This document shows, in pieces, positions 17,089 through 25,214 of a stretch of 64,000 nt of DNA. Position numbers and translations under genes: made by a program. How positions within the stretch are numbered: the first letter of the stretch is position 1; each line of letters opens with the position of its first letter. The notes under the pieces were generated by a model. The model was not told the origin of the DNA. It made no database searches and saw nothing but the letters and a program-made list of their open reading frames with translations. The stretch lies in the NCBI GenBank assembly GCA_012927595.1, contig JABBOW010000033.1, positions 34,310 to 98,309 of the forward strand. The letters are read 5' to 3'. The DNA comes from Cellulomonas sp. (lineage in GTDB: Bacteria; Actinomycetota; Actinomycetes; Actinomycetales; Cellulomonadaceae).

Positions 17089-17390
17089 CAACCGACGAGA
17101 GCGACAAGATGGCGGTCATGAACGCCTGGCTCGACGCCGTGTGCGCCGAGCTTGGCGTCGGCCGCTCGGTGATGGACGCGAACATGACGGGGTTGCTGGA
17201 CCTCATCCGGGACGTCGCGCACGGACCGAGCCGGCCAGGCGCGCCGATGACGGCGTTCCTCGTGGGTCTGGCGAGCGCGACCGCGTCGACCGACCCTGAC
17301 GTGAAGGCACGGGCGGTCGCTGAGCGCGTCGAGGCCGTGAACCGCCTCGTGGCCGGATGGCCGGCGACCGCGACGTCGTCCGACCGCTGA
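17085..17390 (+). CDS. DUF6457 small protein
   Basis: 101-residue soluble protein (MNAWLDAVCAELGV, LLDLIRDVAHGPSRPGAPMTAFLVGLA). The DLxRDVAHG...RPxAPLTAFLVGLA pattern is the DUF6457 signature. In other actinobacteria this domain occurs near or fused to MobA-like nucleotidyltransferases, suggesting a link to molybdenum-cofactor maturation; here that link comes from context only. It is translationally coupled to the CMD gene and followed by a hairpin. Confidence 0.75.
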   Translation: MTTDESDKMAVMNAWLDAVCAELGVGRSVMDANMTGLLDLIRDVAHGPSRPGAPMTAFLVGLASATASTDPDVKARAVAERVEAVNRLVAGWPATATSSDR

Positions 17391-17423
17391 GCGCGAGCAG
17401 CACCCCGAGCCGGATGTGCGGCG

Positions 17424-17452
17424 GGCCCGGACCGGTGTGCTGGTCCGGGGCC
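17424..17452. terminator. Bidirectional terminator between the DUF6457 gene and dmsC
   Basis: Stem GGCCCGGACC / GGTCCGGGGCC (one bulged G) with loop GGTGTGCT lies between the convergent DUF6457 and dmsC genes. Confidence 0.65.
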
Positions 17453-17465
17453 GTCGCTGGCTGGT

Positions 17466-18398
17466 TCACATGCCGATGCGGACCATCGAGTCGTAGAACA
17501 GCGACCGGCCGATGAGCTCCCCGGCCAGGACCAGGACGAACGCGGACGTCGCGATGATCGCCAGGGTGCGGACCTGCGCGGTCGGGGTCGCGTACCGGTA
17601 GAGGAACACCGCGAGCAGCCCGGCCCCGAGGAACACCAGGACGAGCCGGGCGATGAACCACACCCCGGAGAACACCAGGGCCGAGCGTCCCGCGGCGCCA
17701 CCGGCAGCCGACAGGCCACTGATGTGCATCGGGATGATCACGAACTCCACCCCGAGCAGCGCGACCGCGCCCAGGCCGATGCCCTTGAGGCACGACGAGA
17801 GCATCGTGCGGGTTGCGTCGTCGACATGGAACACGTTCCCGGACTTCGCCGCGGCCCGACGGCGCCACATCAGAGCACCCATGAACGCCGCACCGACCGC
17901 GAGCGAGCCGAGCAGGAACGTCGTGGTGAAGAACTGCGCCGGAGTGGCCCACGAGTGCCAGGCCGGGACCGTCTCGAGCGTGTAATAGATCATGCTCATC
18001 ACATACACGAGCGTCAGACCGACCAGGGCCGTGAGCGCCGCGAGGGCCTGACGGAGCCGCGGGCTGCCCCACTTGAACCACTGCACCACGGCGAAGAGGA
18101 ACCCCAGACCGGCGAACAGCAGCCCGAACACGATCTCCCGGCTCAGCCACGACGACCCGAGGTGGCGCACGACGTTCAGGGTGTGGAAGACGTCGTTCAT
18201 GTGGAACATCGACGCGATCAGGCCCAGCACCAACGCCGGCCCGATCGCATACAGCGCCGGGTCGGTGACCTTGTCGACCGACTCCTTGCCGAACCGGCGG
18301 CCGGCCACGACCTGGACGACGCCCAGGACCACGAAGGCCCCCACGCTCATCTGGGCCAGGACCGTGAAGATGATCATCGGCAGCTCATGGGTGTTCAT
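17466..18398 (-). CDS. dmsC: DmsC-type membrane anchor subunit
   Basis: Quinol-oxidising membrane subunit of the DMSO-reductase family complex, 310 residues with about eight TM helices (for example IIFTVLAQMSVGAFVVLGVVQ; LVLVFLGAGLLAVFLYRYA). The length and the N-terminal ELPMIIFTVLAQMSVGAF pattern match DmsC rather than NrfD. ATG 18398 is taken because of GGGGAGC upstream; more distal in-frame codons lie inside dmsB. It is third in dmsABC, 4 bp after dmsB. Confidence 0.9.
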   Translation of the reverse strand: MNTHELPMIIFTVLAQMSVGAFVVLGVVQVVAGRRFGKESVDKVTDPALYAIGPALVLGLIASMFHMNDVFHTLNVVRHLGSSWLSREIVFGLLFAGLGFLFAVVQWFKWGSPRLRQALAALTALVGLTLVYVMSMIYYTLETVPAWHSWATPAQFFTTTFLLGSLAVGAAFMGALMWRRRAAAKSGNVFHVDDATRTMLSSCLKGIGLGAVALLGVEFVIIPMHISGLSAAGGAAGRSALVFSGVWFIARLVLVFLGAGLLAVFLYRYATPTAQVRTLAIIATSAFVLVLAGELIGRSLFYDSMVRIGM

Positions 18399-18402
18399 CT
18401 GT

Positions 18403-19020
18403 TCACAGCTCCCCAGGGTTGGCCACGAACCCGGTCCCGGACCCCGTGGGCTGAGCATCGCGATGCGGCGTGATGACCAGACGCGGACGCGTGATCGCCG
18501 GATCGGGCAACGGCTCGACCGCCGCGAGTGTCCCGTGCTTGGCACGCAGCTCGTCGATCGGGCCCCACCCCAGGGCGCGCGACGGGCACGCCGCCACGCA
18601 CGCCGGGTCCTGGCCCTCGGCCCGGTAGTCGGCGCACATGTCGCACTTGGTCATGTGCCCGGTCGCCGCGTTGAGCTGCGGCGCCGAGTACGGGCACGCC
18701 CACTCGCAGTACCGACACCCGACGCACTTGGTCTGGTCGATCGTGACGATCCCGTCCTCACCCTGGGACATCGCCGTCGTCGGGCACACCCGCACGCAGA
18801 TCGGGTCTTCGCAGTGGTTGCACGCGATCGACGTGTAGTACGAGAACACGTTCGGCACGACCGTGTCACCGTCCTGCTGCCACGTCCCCCCCGCGTACTC
18901 CGCGACCCTGCGCCAACTGATACCCACCGCGTGATCGTGCTTGTCCTTGCACGCCACCGAACACGCCTTGCACCCCGTGCACAGCGTCTGGTCGAAGTAG
19001 AAACCCAGCTTCTCCGCCAT
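18403..19020 (-). CDS. dmsB: DmsB-type iron-sulfur subunit
   Basis: Electron-transfer subunit, 205 residues, carrying four [4Fe-4S] clusters: CTGCKACSVACKD near the N-terminus, CNHCEDPICVRVCPTTA, CVGCRYCEWACPYSAP and CDMCADY with CVAACPSRAL. It relays electrons from the DmsC quinol site to DmsA. The gap to dmsA is only 2 bp, which indicates translational coupling. No signal peptide: it is probably exported as a passenger with DmsA through Tat. Confidence 0.96.
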   Translation of the reverse strand: MAEKLGFYFDQTLCTGCKACSVACKDKHDHAVGISWRRVAEYAGGTWQQDGDTVVPNVFSYYTSIACNHCEDPICVRVCPTTAMSQGEDGIVTIDQTKCVGCRYCEWACPYSAPQLNAATGHMTKCDMCADYRAEGQDPACVAACPSRALGWGPIDELRAKHGTLAAVEPLPDPAITRPRLVITPHRDAQPTGSGTGFVANPGEL

Positions 19021-19022
19021 GG

Positions 19023-21473
19023 TCAGGCCTTCTCAATCTGAACGAGGTTCGTGTGCTGGGGGTTCCCCTTCGACAGCGGGGACGGGTGCCAGGTCGTCAA
19101 GGTATTGATGCAACCGCCCGTGTCCACGCCCTTGGCGTCCGGCGAGTACCACGCGCCCTGCGGGACCGAGAGGACACCAGGCATGATCCGTGGCGTCACA
19201 CGCGCCGGCAGCTCGATCCGGCCGCGGTCGTTGAACACGTGCACGACGTCGTCGTTGACGATGCCGCGGTCCTCGGCGTCCTTCGTGTTCATCCACACGA
19301 CCTGGGGGTGGGCCTCCTGGAGCCAATCCACGCTGCCGTAGGACGAGTGCGTGCGGCCCTTGAAGTGGTGTCCGATGACTTGCAGGGGGTACTTGTCGTT
19401 GGTCTTGGCCTCCTCGGCACCCTCCCAGGTCGCGACGTACTCGGGGAGGGCGGTGATGACGTCACCCTTGGTGTCTCCGAACGTCCAGGTCGCGGCCATC
19501 TTCCAGAGGCGCTCCGAGAAGATCTCGATCTTTCCGGACGGCGTCTTCAACGGGTTCTTCACCGGGTCGTCGCGGAATGCCTTGCTGGCGACGAACGTAC
19601 CGTCCGGGTTGGAGACCCGGAACACGCCCTTGTCGTGGAACTCCTCCTCGGTGTAGATCCCCGGGACGGACGCGCTGGTCTTCCGGATCAGCTCCGAGCG
19701 CCACTCCTCCTGCGTCCGACCTTCGGTGAACTTCTCCTCGACGCCCATCTTGGCGGCCAGGGCCGCGCACATGTCGTAGTGAGACCGAGCCTCGAACAGC
19801 GGCGCGATGGCCTGGTCGGCGATGATGGCGTACGCCGTGTCGCCGGAGTACTCGCTCGCGATGAAGTCGACCTCCTCGGCGTTCGTCGTCCCCGGCAGCA
19901 GGATGTCGGCGTAGCGCGCGGATGCCGTGAGGTGGTTGTCGACGACGACGATGAGCTCGCACAACGAGTCGTCCTCGAGGAGCTTCGTGGTCCGGTTCGC
20001 GTCCGAGTGCTGGTTGACGAGCGTGTTGCCAGCGACGTTGATGATCAGCTTGATCGGGACGTCGAGCTTCTTCTTACCCTGCACGCCGTCCGCGATGTCG
20101 GTCATCTCGGCACCGCGCGCGATCGCGTCCGTCCACATGAAGCACGAGATCTTCGTCTTGATCGGGTTGTCGATCGAGAACCTCGCGAGCGGGAAGCGAA
20201 TTGTTCCCTCGCGTGATCCGTTGCCTCCCCCGTGGATGCCGACATTTCCCGTCAGGATTGGGAGCATCATCACCGCACGGCAGTTGTTCTCACCGTTCGC
20301 CTGCCGCTGCAGACCCCAGCCCTGCATGATCGCGCACGGCTTCGCGGTCCCGATCTCGTGGGCCAGCCCGAGGATGACGTCCACCGGGATGCCGGTGATC
20401 GGCGAGGCCCAGTCCGGCGCCTTGGCGACACCATCCGGCCCGGTTCCGAGGATGTAGCTCTTGTAGGAGCTCCCCGCGGGGATCCCTGCGGGGAGGTGCT
20501 CCTCGTCGTAGCCGACGCAGTACGTGTCGAGGAACTGCTGGTCGACCATGTCCTCGCTGATCAGGACGTGGGCGATCGCGGCGACGAGCGCCGCGTCCGT
20601 GCCGGGGCGGATCGGGATCCACTGGTCTGCGAGATCGAGCGCCGTCTCGGAATACCGCGGGTCGATGACGATCGTCCGCGTCTTGAAGTCCTTGTTGGAC
20701 TTCTGCGCGTTCCACATGTTCCCGCCACCGCTCATGCGGGTCTCGACGGGGTTGTCCCCCCAGTACACGACGAGCTTCGAGTGGACGGTGTCGCCGATGG
20801 AGTTCGACTCGATGCGCTCGCCGTACATGAACGGCATGGCGAACGAGATCTGCGACGTGCTGTAGCTGCCATACATGCCGAGGTAGCCACCCAGGGTGGA
20901 CAACAGGCGGGTCCAGGCGGTGTTGGTGATGTTCCCACCGGTCACTCCGGAGCCGTACTGGTAGTAGACGGCCTCGTTGCCGTAGTCCGCGATGACCCGC
21001 TTCAGCTCGGACGCGATCGTGCCGAGAGCCTCGTCCCACGAGATCTGCTCCCACTCGCCGGCTCCACGCTTCGTGCCGGGCTTGCGGCGCATCGGCGTCT
21101 TGAGGCGATCAGGGTTGTACACACGCCGCCGGAAGGACCGCCCGCGGACGCAGGCTCGCAGCTGGGGACCATCGAGGTCCTGTGAGCCGGTCGTGTCAGT
21201 GTCCACCCGCACGAGGCTGCCGTCCTTGACATGCAGTCGCAGCGCGCACCGGGACCCGCAGTTCACCAGGCAGGCGTTCCAGACGGTCTTCTCGTCCGTG
21301 CTGCCGGCCACAGTCGAGGTCACGGCGTTCGCAGGGCCGACGCCGGGCAGCAGCCCGAAGGCCGCGCCCGTGCCGACCAGTGCCACGCCGCCGCCGGCGA
21401 TACCCGACCATTTGAGGAACGAGCGGCGTGGGATCCCGCTGGTGGGGGGCTTCTCGGTCGTCGCAGCCGTCAT
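19023..21473 (-). CDS. dmsA: DMSO-reductase-family molybdopterin catalytic subunit (Tat-exported)
   Basis: Terminal reductase catalytic subunit, 816 residues. Twin-arginine signal RRSFLKWSG at about 16-24 followed by a hydrophobic stretch. The FS0 cluster motif is CLVNCGSRC with a later Cys in RACVRGRS. Molybdenum ligation is probably by serine in GSYSTSQI, as in E. coli DmsA. C-terminal pterin-binding domain includes VIGHHFKGRTHSSYG. The substrate may be DMSO, an N-oxide, or a related oxide; this cannot be settled here. ATG 21473 follows GAGAGGA. TorD is encoded 2.4 kb downstream. Confidence 0.94.
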   Translation of the reverse strand: MTAATTEKPPTSGIPRRSFLKWSGIAGGGVALVGTGAAFGLLPGVGPANAVTSTVAGSTDEKTVWNACLVNCGSRCALRLHVKDGSLVRVDTDTTGSQDLDGPQLRACVRGRSFRRRVYNPDRLKTPMRRKPGTKRGAGEWEQISWDEALGTIASELKRVIADYGNEAVYYQYGSGVTGGNITNTAWTRLLSTLGGYLGMYGSYSTSQISFAMPFMYGERIESNSIGDTVHSKLVVYWGDNPVETRMSGGGNMWNAQKSNKDFKTRTIVIDPRYSETALDLADQWIPIRPGTDAALVAAIAHVLISEDMVDQQFLDTYCVGYDEEHLPAGIPAGSSYKSYILGTGPDGVAKAPDWASPITGIPVDVILGLAHEIGTAKPCAIMQGWGLQRQANGENNCRAVMMLPILTGNVGIHGGGNGSREGTIRFPLARFSIDNPIKTKISCFMWTDAIARGAEMTDIADGVQGKKKLDVPIKLIINVAGNTLVNQHSDANRTTKLLEDDSLCELIVVVDNHLTASARYADILLPGTTNAEEVDFIASEYSGDTAYAIIADQAIAPLFEARSHYDMCAALAAKMGVEEKFTEGRTQEEWRSELIRKTSASVPGIYTEEEFHDKGVFRVSNPDGTFVASKAFRDDPVKNPLKTPSGKIEIFSERLWKMAATWTFGDTKGDVITALPEYVATWEGAEEAKTNDKYPLQVIGHHFKGRTHSSYGSVDWLQEAHPQVVWMNTKDAEDRGIVNDDVVHVFNDRGRIELPARVTPRIMPGVLSVPQGAWYSPDAKGVDTGGCINTLTTWHPSPLSKGNPQHTNLVQIEKA

Positions 21474-21523
21474 GATGATCCTCTCGGACTCACTGTGAAA
21501 CGCTCGTTCGCTCCGGTGCGTTA

Positions 21524-21572
21524 CTTATATGCTGGTCAGGATTGGGCTGACACCCTAGGGCATTGGTCCTAG
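21524..21572 (-). promoter_or_regulatory. dmsABC promoter region with DosR-like palindrome
   Basis: On the minus strand, TATAAG (21524-21529) is a plausible -10 with TGTCAG 17 bp further up as a weak -35. An inverted repeat GTCAG-N7-CTGAC (21535-21551) overlaps the -35. Above it, CTAGG-N8-CCTAG (21555-21572) contains AGGGCATTGGTCCT (21557-21570), matching the DosR core GG.C....GtCC and centred near -47. All assignments are by eye. Confidence 0.45.
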
Positions 21573-21575
21573 AGG

Positions 21576-21602
21576 CACCAGCAGAATTGTTCTCTGCTGG
21601 TG
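21576..21602. repeat. Perfect 10-bp inverted repeat in the dmsA/MFS spacer
   Basis: CACCAGCAGA-ATTGTTC-TCTGCTGGTG lies in an AT-rich stretch (21500-21650) about 105 bp above dmsA. It could be an operator or a stable hairpin in the MFS leader. Confidence 0.6.
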
Positions 21603-21710
21603 TCGGGAATCCATTGCTTATTCACGTCTTGTGTCTATTTAATTGCCGGTCTGCGCCGCAGTCGCGCTCGCTCGCACGGCCCCGTCCGACCCCGCGGCTA
21701 CAGTGGCGCG

Positions 21711-23000
21711 GTGCGCGTGACCCAGGAGCTGAAGGAACTGCTCCAGCTCCCCGACTTCCGCAAGCTCTTCGCCGTGCGCCTCGTCAGCCAGGCCGGCGAC
21801 GGACTGTTCGAGGTCGGGCTCGCGACCCTCTTCTTCTTCTCCCCGGAGCGCGCCAGCACCGCCACCGGGGTCGCGTCGGCGTTCGCCGTGCTGCTGCTCC
21901 CGTTCACCGTCGTCGGACCGTGGGCCGGGGTGCTGCTCGACCGGTGGCGTCGGCGTCAGGTGCTCGCGTTCGGCAACCTGCTTCGCGTGGTCATCACGCT
22001 CGTGATCGGACTGCTCCTGCTGACCCGCGGCGTCGGCCCCGCGGTGTACGTCCTCGCGCTCCTAGACCTGTCGGTCAACCGGTTCCTGCTCTCGGCACTG
22101 TCCGCCGGCCTCCCGCGCGTCGTGCACGGGCGCCTGCTCCTGACGGCCAACTCTGTGACGCCGACGCTCGGTGCGGTCGCGGCGGGTGTCGGCGCCGCGC
22201 TCGGTTTCGCCCTCGGCCTGGCTCTCGAACCGGGCCGGACGAAGGACGCCTGGGTCCTCGCGGTCGCCGCTGCCGTGTTCGGTGTGGCGGCGGCCCTGGC
22301 CACCCGCATGGGCCGTGACCTCCTCGGTCCCGACGCGCTCGCCGATGCCCGCCAGCTGCGCCGCGCGCTGTCCAGCCTCGCCCACGGGCTCGTCGACGGC
22401 GCCCGGCACCTCGTCGCGCGCCGTACACCAGCGTGGGCGCTGGGTGTCATGGCCGCCCACCGGTTCCTCTACGGCGTCACTTTCATCGCGCTCATCCTCA
22501 TCTCCCGCAACCTGCTCGCCGATCCAGCCGACTCAGCCGCGGGCCTCGCGATGTTCGCCGTGGCCCTCGGCGCCTCCGCCGCCGGGTTCGTCCTCGCGGT
22601 CGTCGTGACGCCGATCTTCAGCCTCAGCACGGGCCCGCACCTCTGGATCACGATCTGCATGGCCGTCGCGGCGGTCAGCCAGGCCGTGCTCACGGTGAGC
22701 GTCTCGCGCGTCGCGGTCATCATCGGCGCGACAGGGCTCGGCCTGGCGGCCCAGGGAGCGAAGATCGCAGTCGACACCATCGTCCAGCGCGATACGGCCG
22801 ACGACTTCCGTGGGCGGGCCTTCGCGCTGTACGACGTTCTCTACAACGGCGCGTTCGTCGCCGCCGCCGCCCTGGCGGCGTTCACGCTGCCGGACACCCG
22901 CCGCTCGGCGTGGCTGTTCGGCGCCCTGGCCCTCGCGTACCTCGTCGCGGGGTTCGTGTACCTGGCGGGCTCGCGCCGCGGGGTTGTCGTCGTCGCCTGA
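21711..23000 (+). CDS. MFS transporter (EntS-like/MFS_3)
   Basis: 429-residue major facilitator with about 12 TM segments. It starts cytoplasmically (VRVTQELKELLQLPDFRKLFAVRLVSQ) and has the loop 2-3 motif WAGVLLDRWRRRQVL, typical of EntS-like exporters. GTG 21711 was chosen because the family's N-terminus begins there; upstream in-frame codons extend into the AT-rich promoter region. It is divergent from dmsA across about 240 bp, but substrate and any relation to anaerobic respiration are unknown. It converges with cca, 14 bp apart. Confidence 0.88.
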   Translation: MRVTQELKELLQLPDFRKLFAVRLVSQAGDGLFEVGLATLFFFSPERASTATGVASAFAVLLLPFTVVGPWAGVLLDRWRRRQVLAFGNLLRVVITLVIGLLLLTRGVGPAVYVLALLDLSVNRFLLSALSAGLPRVVHGRLLLTANSVTPTLGAVAAGVGAALGFALGLALEPGRTKDAWVLAVAAAVFGVAAALATRMGRDLLGPDALADARQLRRALSSLAHGLVDGARHLVARRTPAWALGVMAAHRFLYGVTFIALILISRNLLADPADSAAGLAMFAVALGASAAGFVLAVVVTPIFSLSTGPHLWITICMAVAAVSQAVLTVSVSRVAVIIGATGLGLAAQGAKIAVDTIVQRDTADDFRGRAFALYDVLYNGAFVAAAALAAFTLPDTRRSAWLFGALALAYLVAGFVYLAGSRRGVVVVA

Positions 23001-23014
23001 GCAGCGACCCGGGC

Positions 23015-24529
23015 TCAACGGGGCTGGTCGGCCCACCATGTCAGGAGGGCCTCGCGCGCGTCGGCCGCACTGAGCGGACCGCGGTCCATCCTGACCTCGA
23101 GCAGGTAGGTGTACGCCTGGCCGACGACCGGCCCTGGAGCCACTCCAAGGATCGCCATGATCTGCGCGCCGTCGAGGTCGGGCCGGATCGAGCGAAGCTC
23201 CTCCTGCTCGCGCAGCGTCGCGATGCGCACCTCGAGGTCGTCGTACGCGGCTGACAGCCGTTCCGCCTTACGACGATTGCGCGTCGTGCAGTCGGAGCGC
23301 GTGAGCCGGTGCAGCCGTTCGAGCAGGGCACCCGCGTCGGTCACATAGCGGCGAACGGCTGAGTCGGTCCAGCCGACCTCGCCGTACCCGTGGAAGCGCA
23401 GGTGCAGCTCGGTGAGCCGCGCGACGGCCTGCACGGTCGCCTTGTCGAACCGCAGCTCGCGCAGCCGCCGCGCGACGAGCTTGGCGCCGACGACCTCGTG
23501 GTGGTGGAAGCTCACGACCCCGCCCGCCTCGAACCGTCGGGTCGCGGGCTTGCCGATGTCGTGGAGCAGCGCCGCGAGGCGCAGCACCAGGTCAGGGCTC
23601 GGGACCGGGCCGTCGGGTCCGGTCTCGAGCGCGATCGCCCGCTCGAGCACCGTGAGCGAGTGCTCGTAGACGTCCTTGTGGCGGTGGTGCTCGTCGCGTT
23701 CGAGGTGCAGCGCGGGCAGCTCGGGCAGGACGTGCTGGGCGAGACCCGTGCCGACGAGGACCTCGAGCCCTGGGCGTGGCACGGGTGCGAGCAGCAGCTT
23801 GGTGAGCTCGTCCCGCACACGTTCGGCCGAGACGATCGTGATGCGCTCGTGCATGTCGCGGATCGCCGCGAGCGCGTCGTCGTCCACCGCGAAGCCCAGC
23901 TGCGCGGCGAACCGCGCGGCCCGCATCATGCGCAACGGGTCGTCGTCGAAGGACTGCCGAGCCGCGACCGGTGTGCGCAGCACCCGGCGCGCCAGGTCAG
24001 TGAGGCCACCGAACGGGTCGACGAAGGTCAGCTCCGGCAGCCGGACGGCCATGGAGTTCACCGTGAAGTCGCGTCGCGACAGGTCGCCTTCGAGCGAGTC
24101 GCCGAACACGACCTCGGGCTTGCGCGACGACGCGTCGTAGGCATCCATCCGATACGTCGTGACCTCGACGACGACGTCCTCGCCGCCGTGGCGTCGACCG
24201 TGCCGCCGCGCACCGATGGTGCCGAACGCCTTGCCGATGTCCCAGTGCGCGTCACCCCAGGCAGCGAGCAGCACCTGGGTCTCGTCCGGGTTCGCGGACG
24301 TCGTGAAGTCGAGGTCCGCACTCAGGCGACCGAGGAACGCGTCCCGCACCGGGCCGCCGACGAGAGCGAGCTCGTGACCCGCCGCCGCGAACATCTGCCC
24401 GAGCTCGATCGCCTCCGGCGCGAGGCCCGCGAGCACCCCGTGCGCACGGCGCTGGAGCGCGAGCAGCGCGCCCTGGTCGGGCGTGTCGCCCCTGGCGGTG
24501 GCGGGAATGGACGGGTCGGTGGGTGGCAC
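23015..24529 (-). CDS. pcnB: CCA tRNA nucleotidyltransferase with HD domain
   Basis: Adds or repairs the 3' CCA of tRNAs. 504 residues. The class II nucleotidyltransferase head contains [12 protein letters not shown] and DLDF (catalytic Asp pair), then [10 protein letters not shown] and the [18 protein letters not shown] neck. The HD phosphohydrolase domain follows ([25 protein letters not shown]). GTG start at 24529. It is divergent from the NUDIX gene and its neighbours murJ and trxBA keep the usual actinobacterial order. Some related tRNA genes here already encode CCA (tRNA-Ala at 54905). Confidence 0.96.
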   Translation of the reverse strand: MPPTDPSIPATARGDTPDQGALLALQRRAHGVLAGLAPEAIELGQMFAAAGHELALVGGPVRDAFLGRLSADLDFTTSANPDETQVLLAAWGDAHWDIGKAFGTIGARRHGRRHGGEDVVVEVTTYRMDAYDASSRKPEVVFGDSLEGDLSRRDFTVNSMAVRLPELTFVDPFGGLTDLARRVLRTPVAARQSFDDDPLRMMRAARFAAQLGFAVDDDALAAIRDMHERITIVSAERVRDELTKLLLAPVPRPGLEVLVGTGLAQHVLPELPALHLERDEHHRHKDVYEHSLTVLERAIALETGPDGPVPSPDLVLRLAALLHDIGKPATRRFEAGGVVSFHHHEVVGAKLVARRLRELRFDKATVQAVARLTELHLRFHGYGEVGWTDSAVRRYVTDAGALLERLHRLTRSDCTTRNRRKAERLSAAYDDLEVRIATLREQEELRSIRPDLDGAQIMAILGVAPGPVVGQAYTYLLEVRMDRGPLSAADAREALLTWWADQPR

Positions 24530-24668
24530 AACTACCCAGCGTGCCAGATGTCGACACCCTGCGGACCCGCCGGTCGAACATCGGACGGCGACCGGACGGA
24601 CACCGCCCGGACTCCGGACTGGCGCCGCGGGTGAAAGCGGCGAACCGGAGAGTCGTTACAGTGTCGAT

Positions 24669-25214
24669 ATGTCGAGCCCAGCGCGTGACGGAGGCGTGCC
24701 CACGCCACCGGGCGGGCACGCCCTGCGCATCGACCCCCACGTGCTCAGTGCGCGGGTCATGCCGCACGTCCTGCCCGTCGTCGAGGAGACCTCGGCCGGC
24801 GGGCTCGTCGTGCGCACTCAGGACGGCATCCACCGCGCGGCCGTCATCGCGCGCCGCAACCGGGCCGGACGCCTCGAGTGGTGCCTGCCCAAGGGCCACC
24901 TCGAGGGTGACGAGACCCCCGAGCAGGCGGCCGTCCGTGAGATCGCCGAAGAGACCGGGATCATCGGTCGCGTGGTTCGCAGGCTCGGCGTCATCGACTA
25001 CTGGTTCACCGGGGACGACCGCCGCGTCCACAAGGTCGTCCACCACTTCCTCCTCGGGGCGGTCGGCGGTGAGCTGAGCGTCGCAGGCGACCCGGACGGT
25101 GAGGCGGAGGACGTCGAGTGGGTGGCTTTCGCGGACCTCACGGCACGGCTCGCGTACCCGAACGAGCGGCGTCTCGCCGAGGCGGCGCACCTGGTGCTCG
25201 CCAGCGGGGCATGA
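24669..25214 (+). CDS. NUDIX hydrolase
   Basis: Nucleotide-diphosphate hydrolase, 181 residues. The Nudix box is complete: GHLEGDE, then REIAEETGI. Upstream residues [21 protein letters not shown] form the beta strand that precedes it. ATG 24669 is close to a TTACAGT -10-like element, so the mRNA may be nearly leaderless. It is the first gene of a four-gene overlapping run (NUDIX-DUF6049-murJ, then the pseudokinase). Its substrate is unknown; this position next to murJ is conserved in actinobacteria. Confidence 0.92.
   Translation: MSSPARDGGVPTPPGGHALRIDPHVLSARVMPHVLPVVEETSAGGLVVRTQDGIHRAAVIARRNRAGRLEWCLPKGHLEGDETPEQAAVREIAEETGIIGRVVRRLGVIDYWFTGDDRRVHKVVHHFLLGAVGGELSVAGDPDGEAEDVEWVAFADLTARLAYPNERRLAEAAHLVLASGA

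Noticed and set aside
20191..20290. Run of rarer codons (GGA, AAT, TCA, ACA, ATT) in dmsA
   Set aside because: GC falls only to about 60%, with no known insertion site there, so it may be chance.
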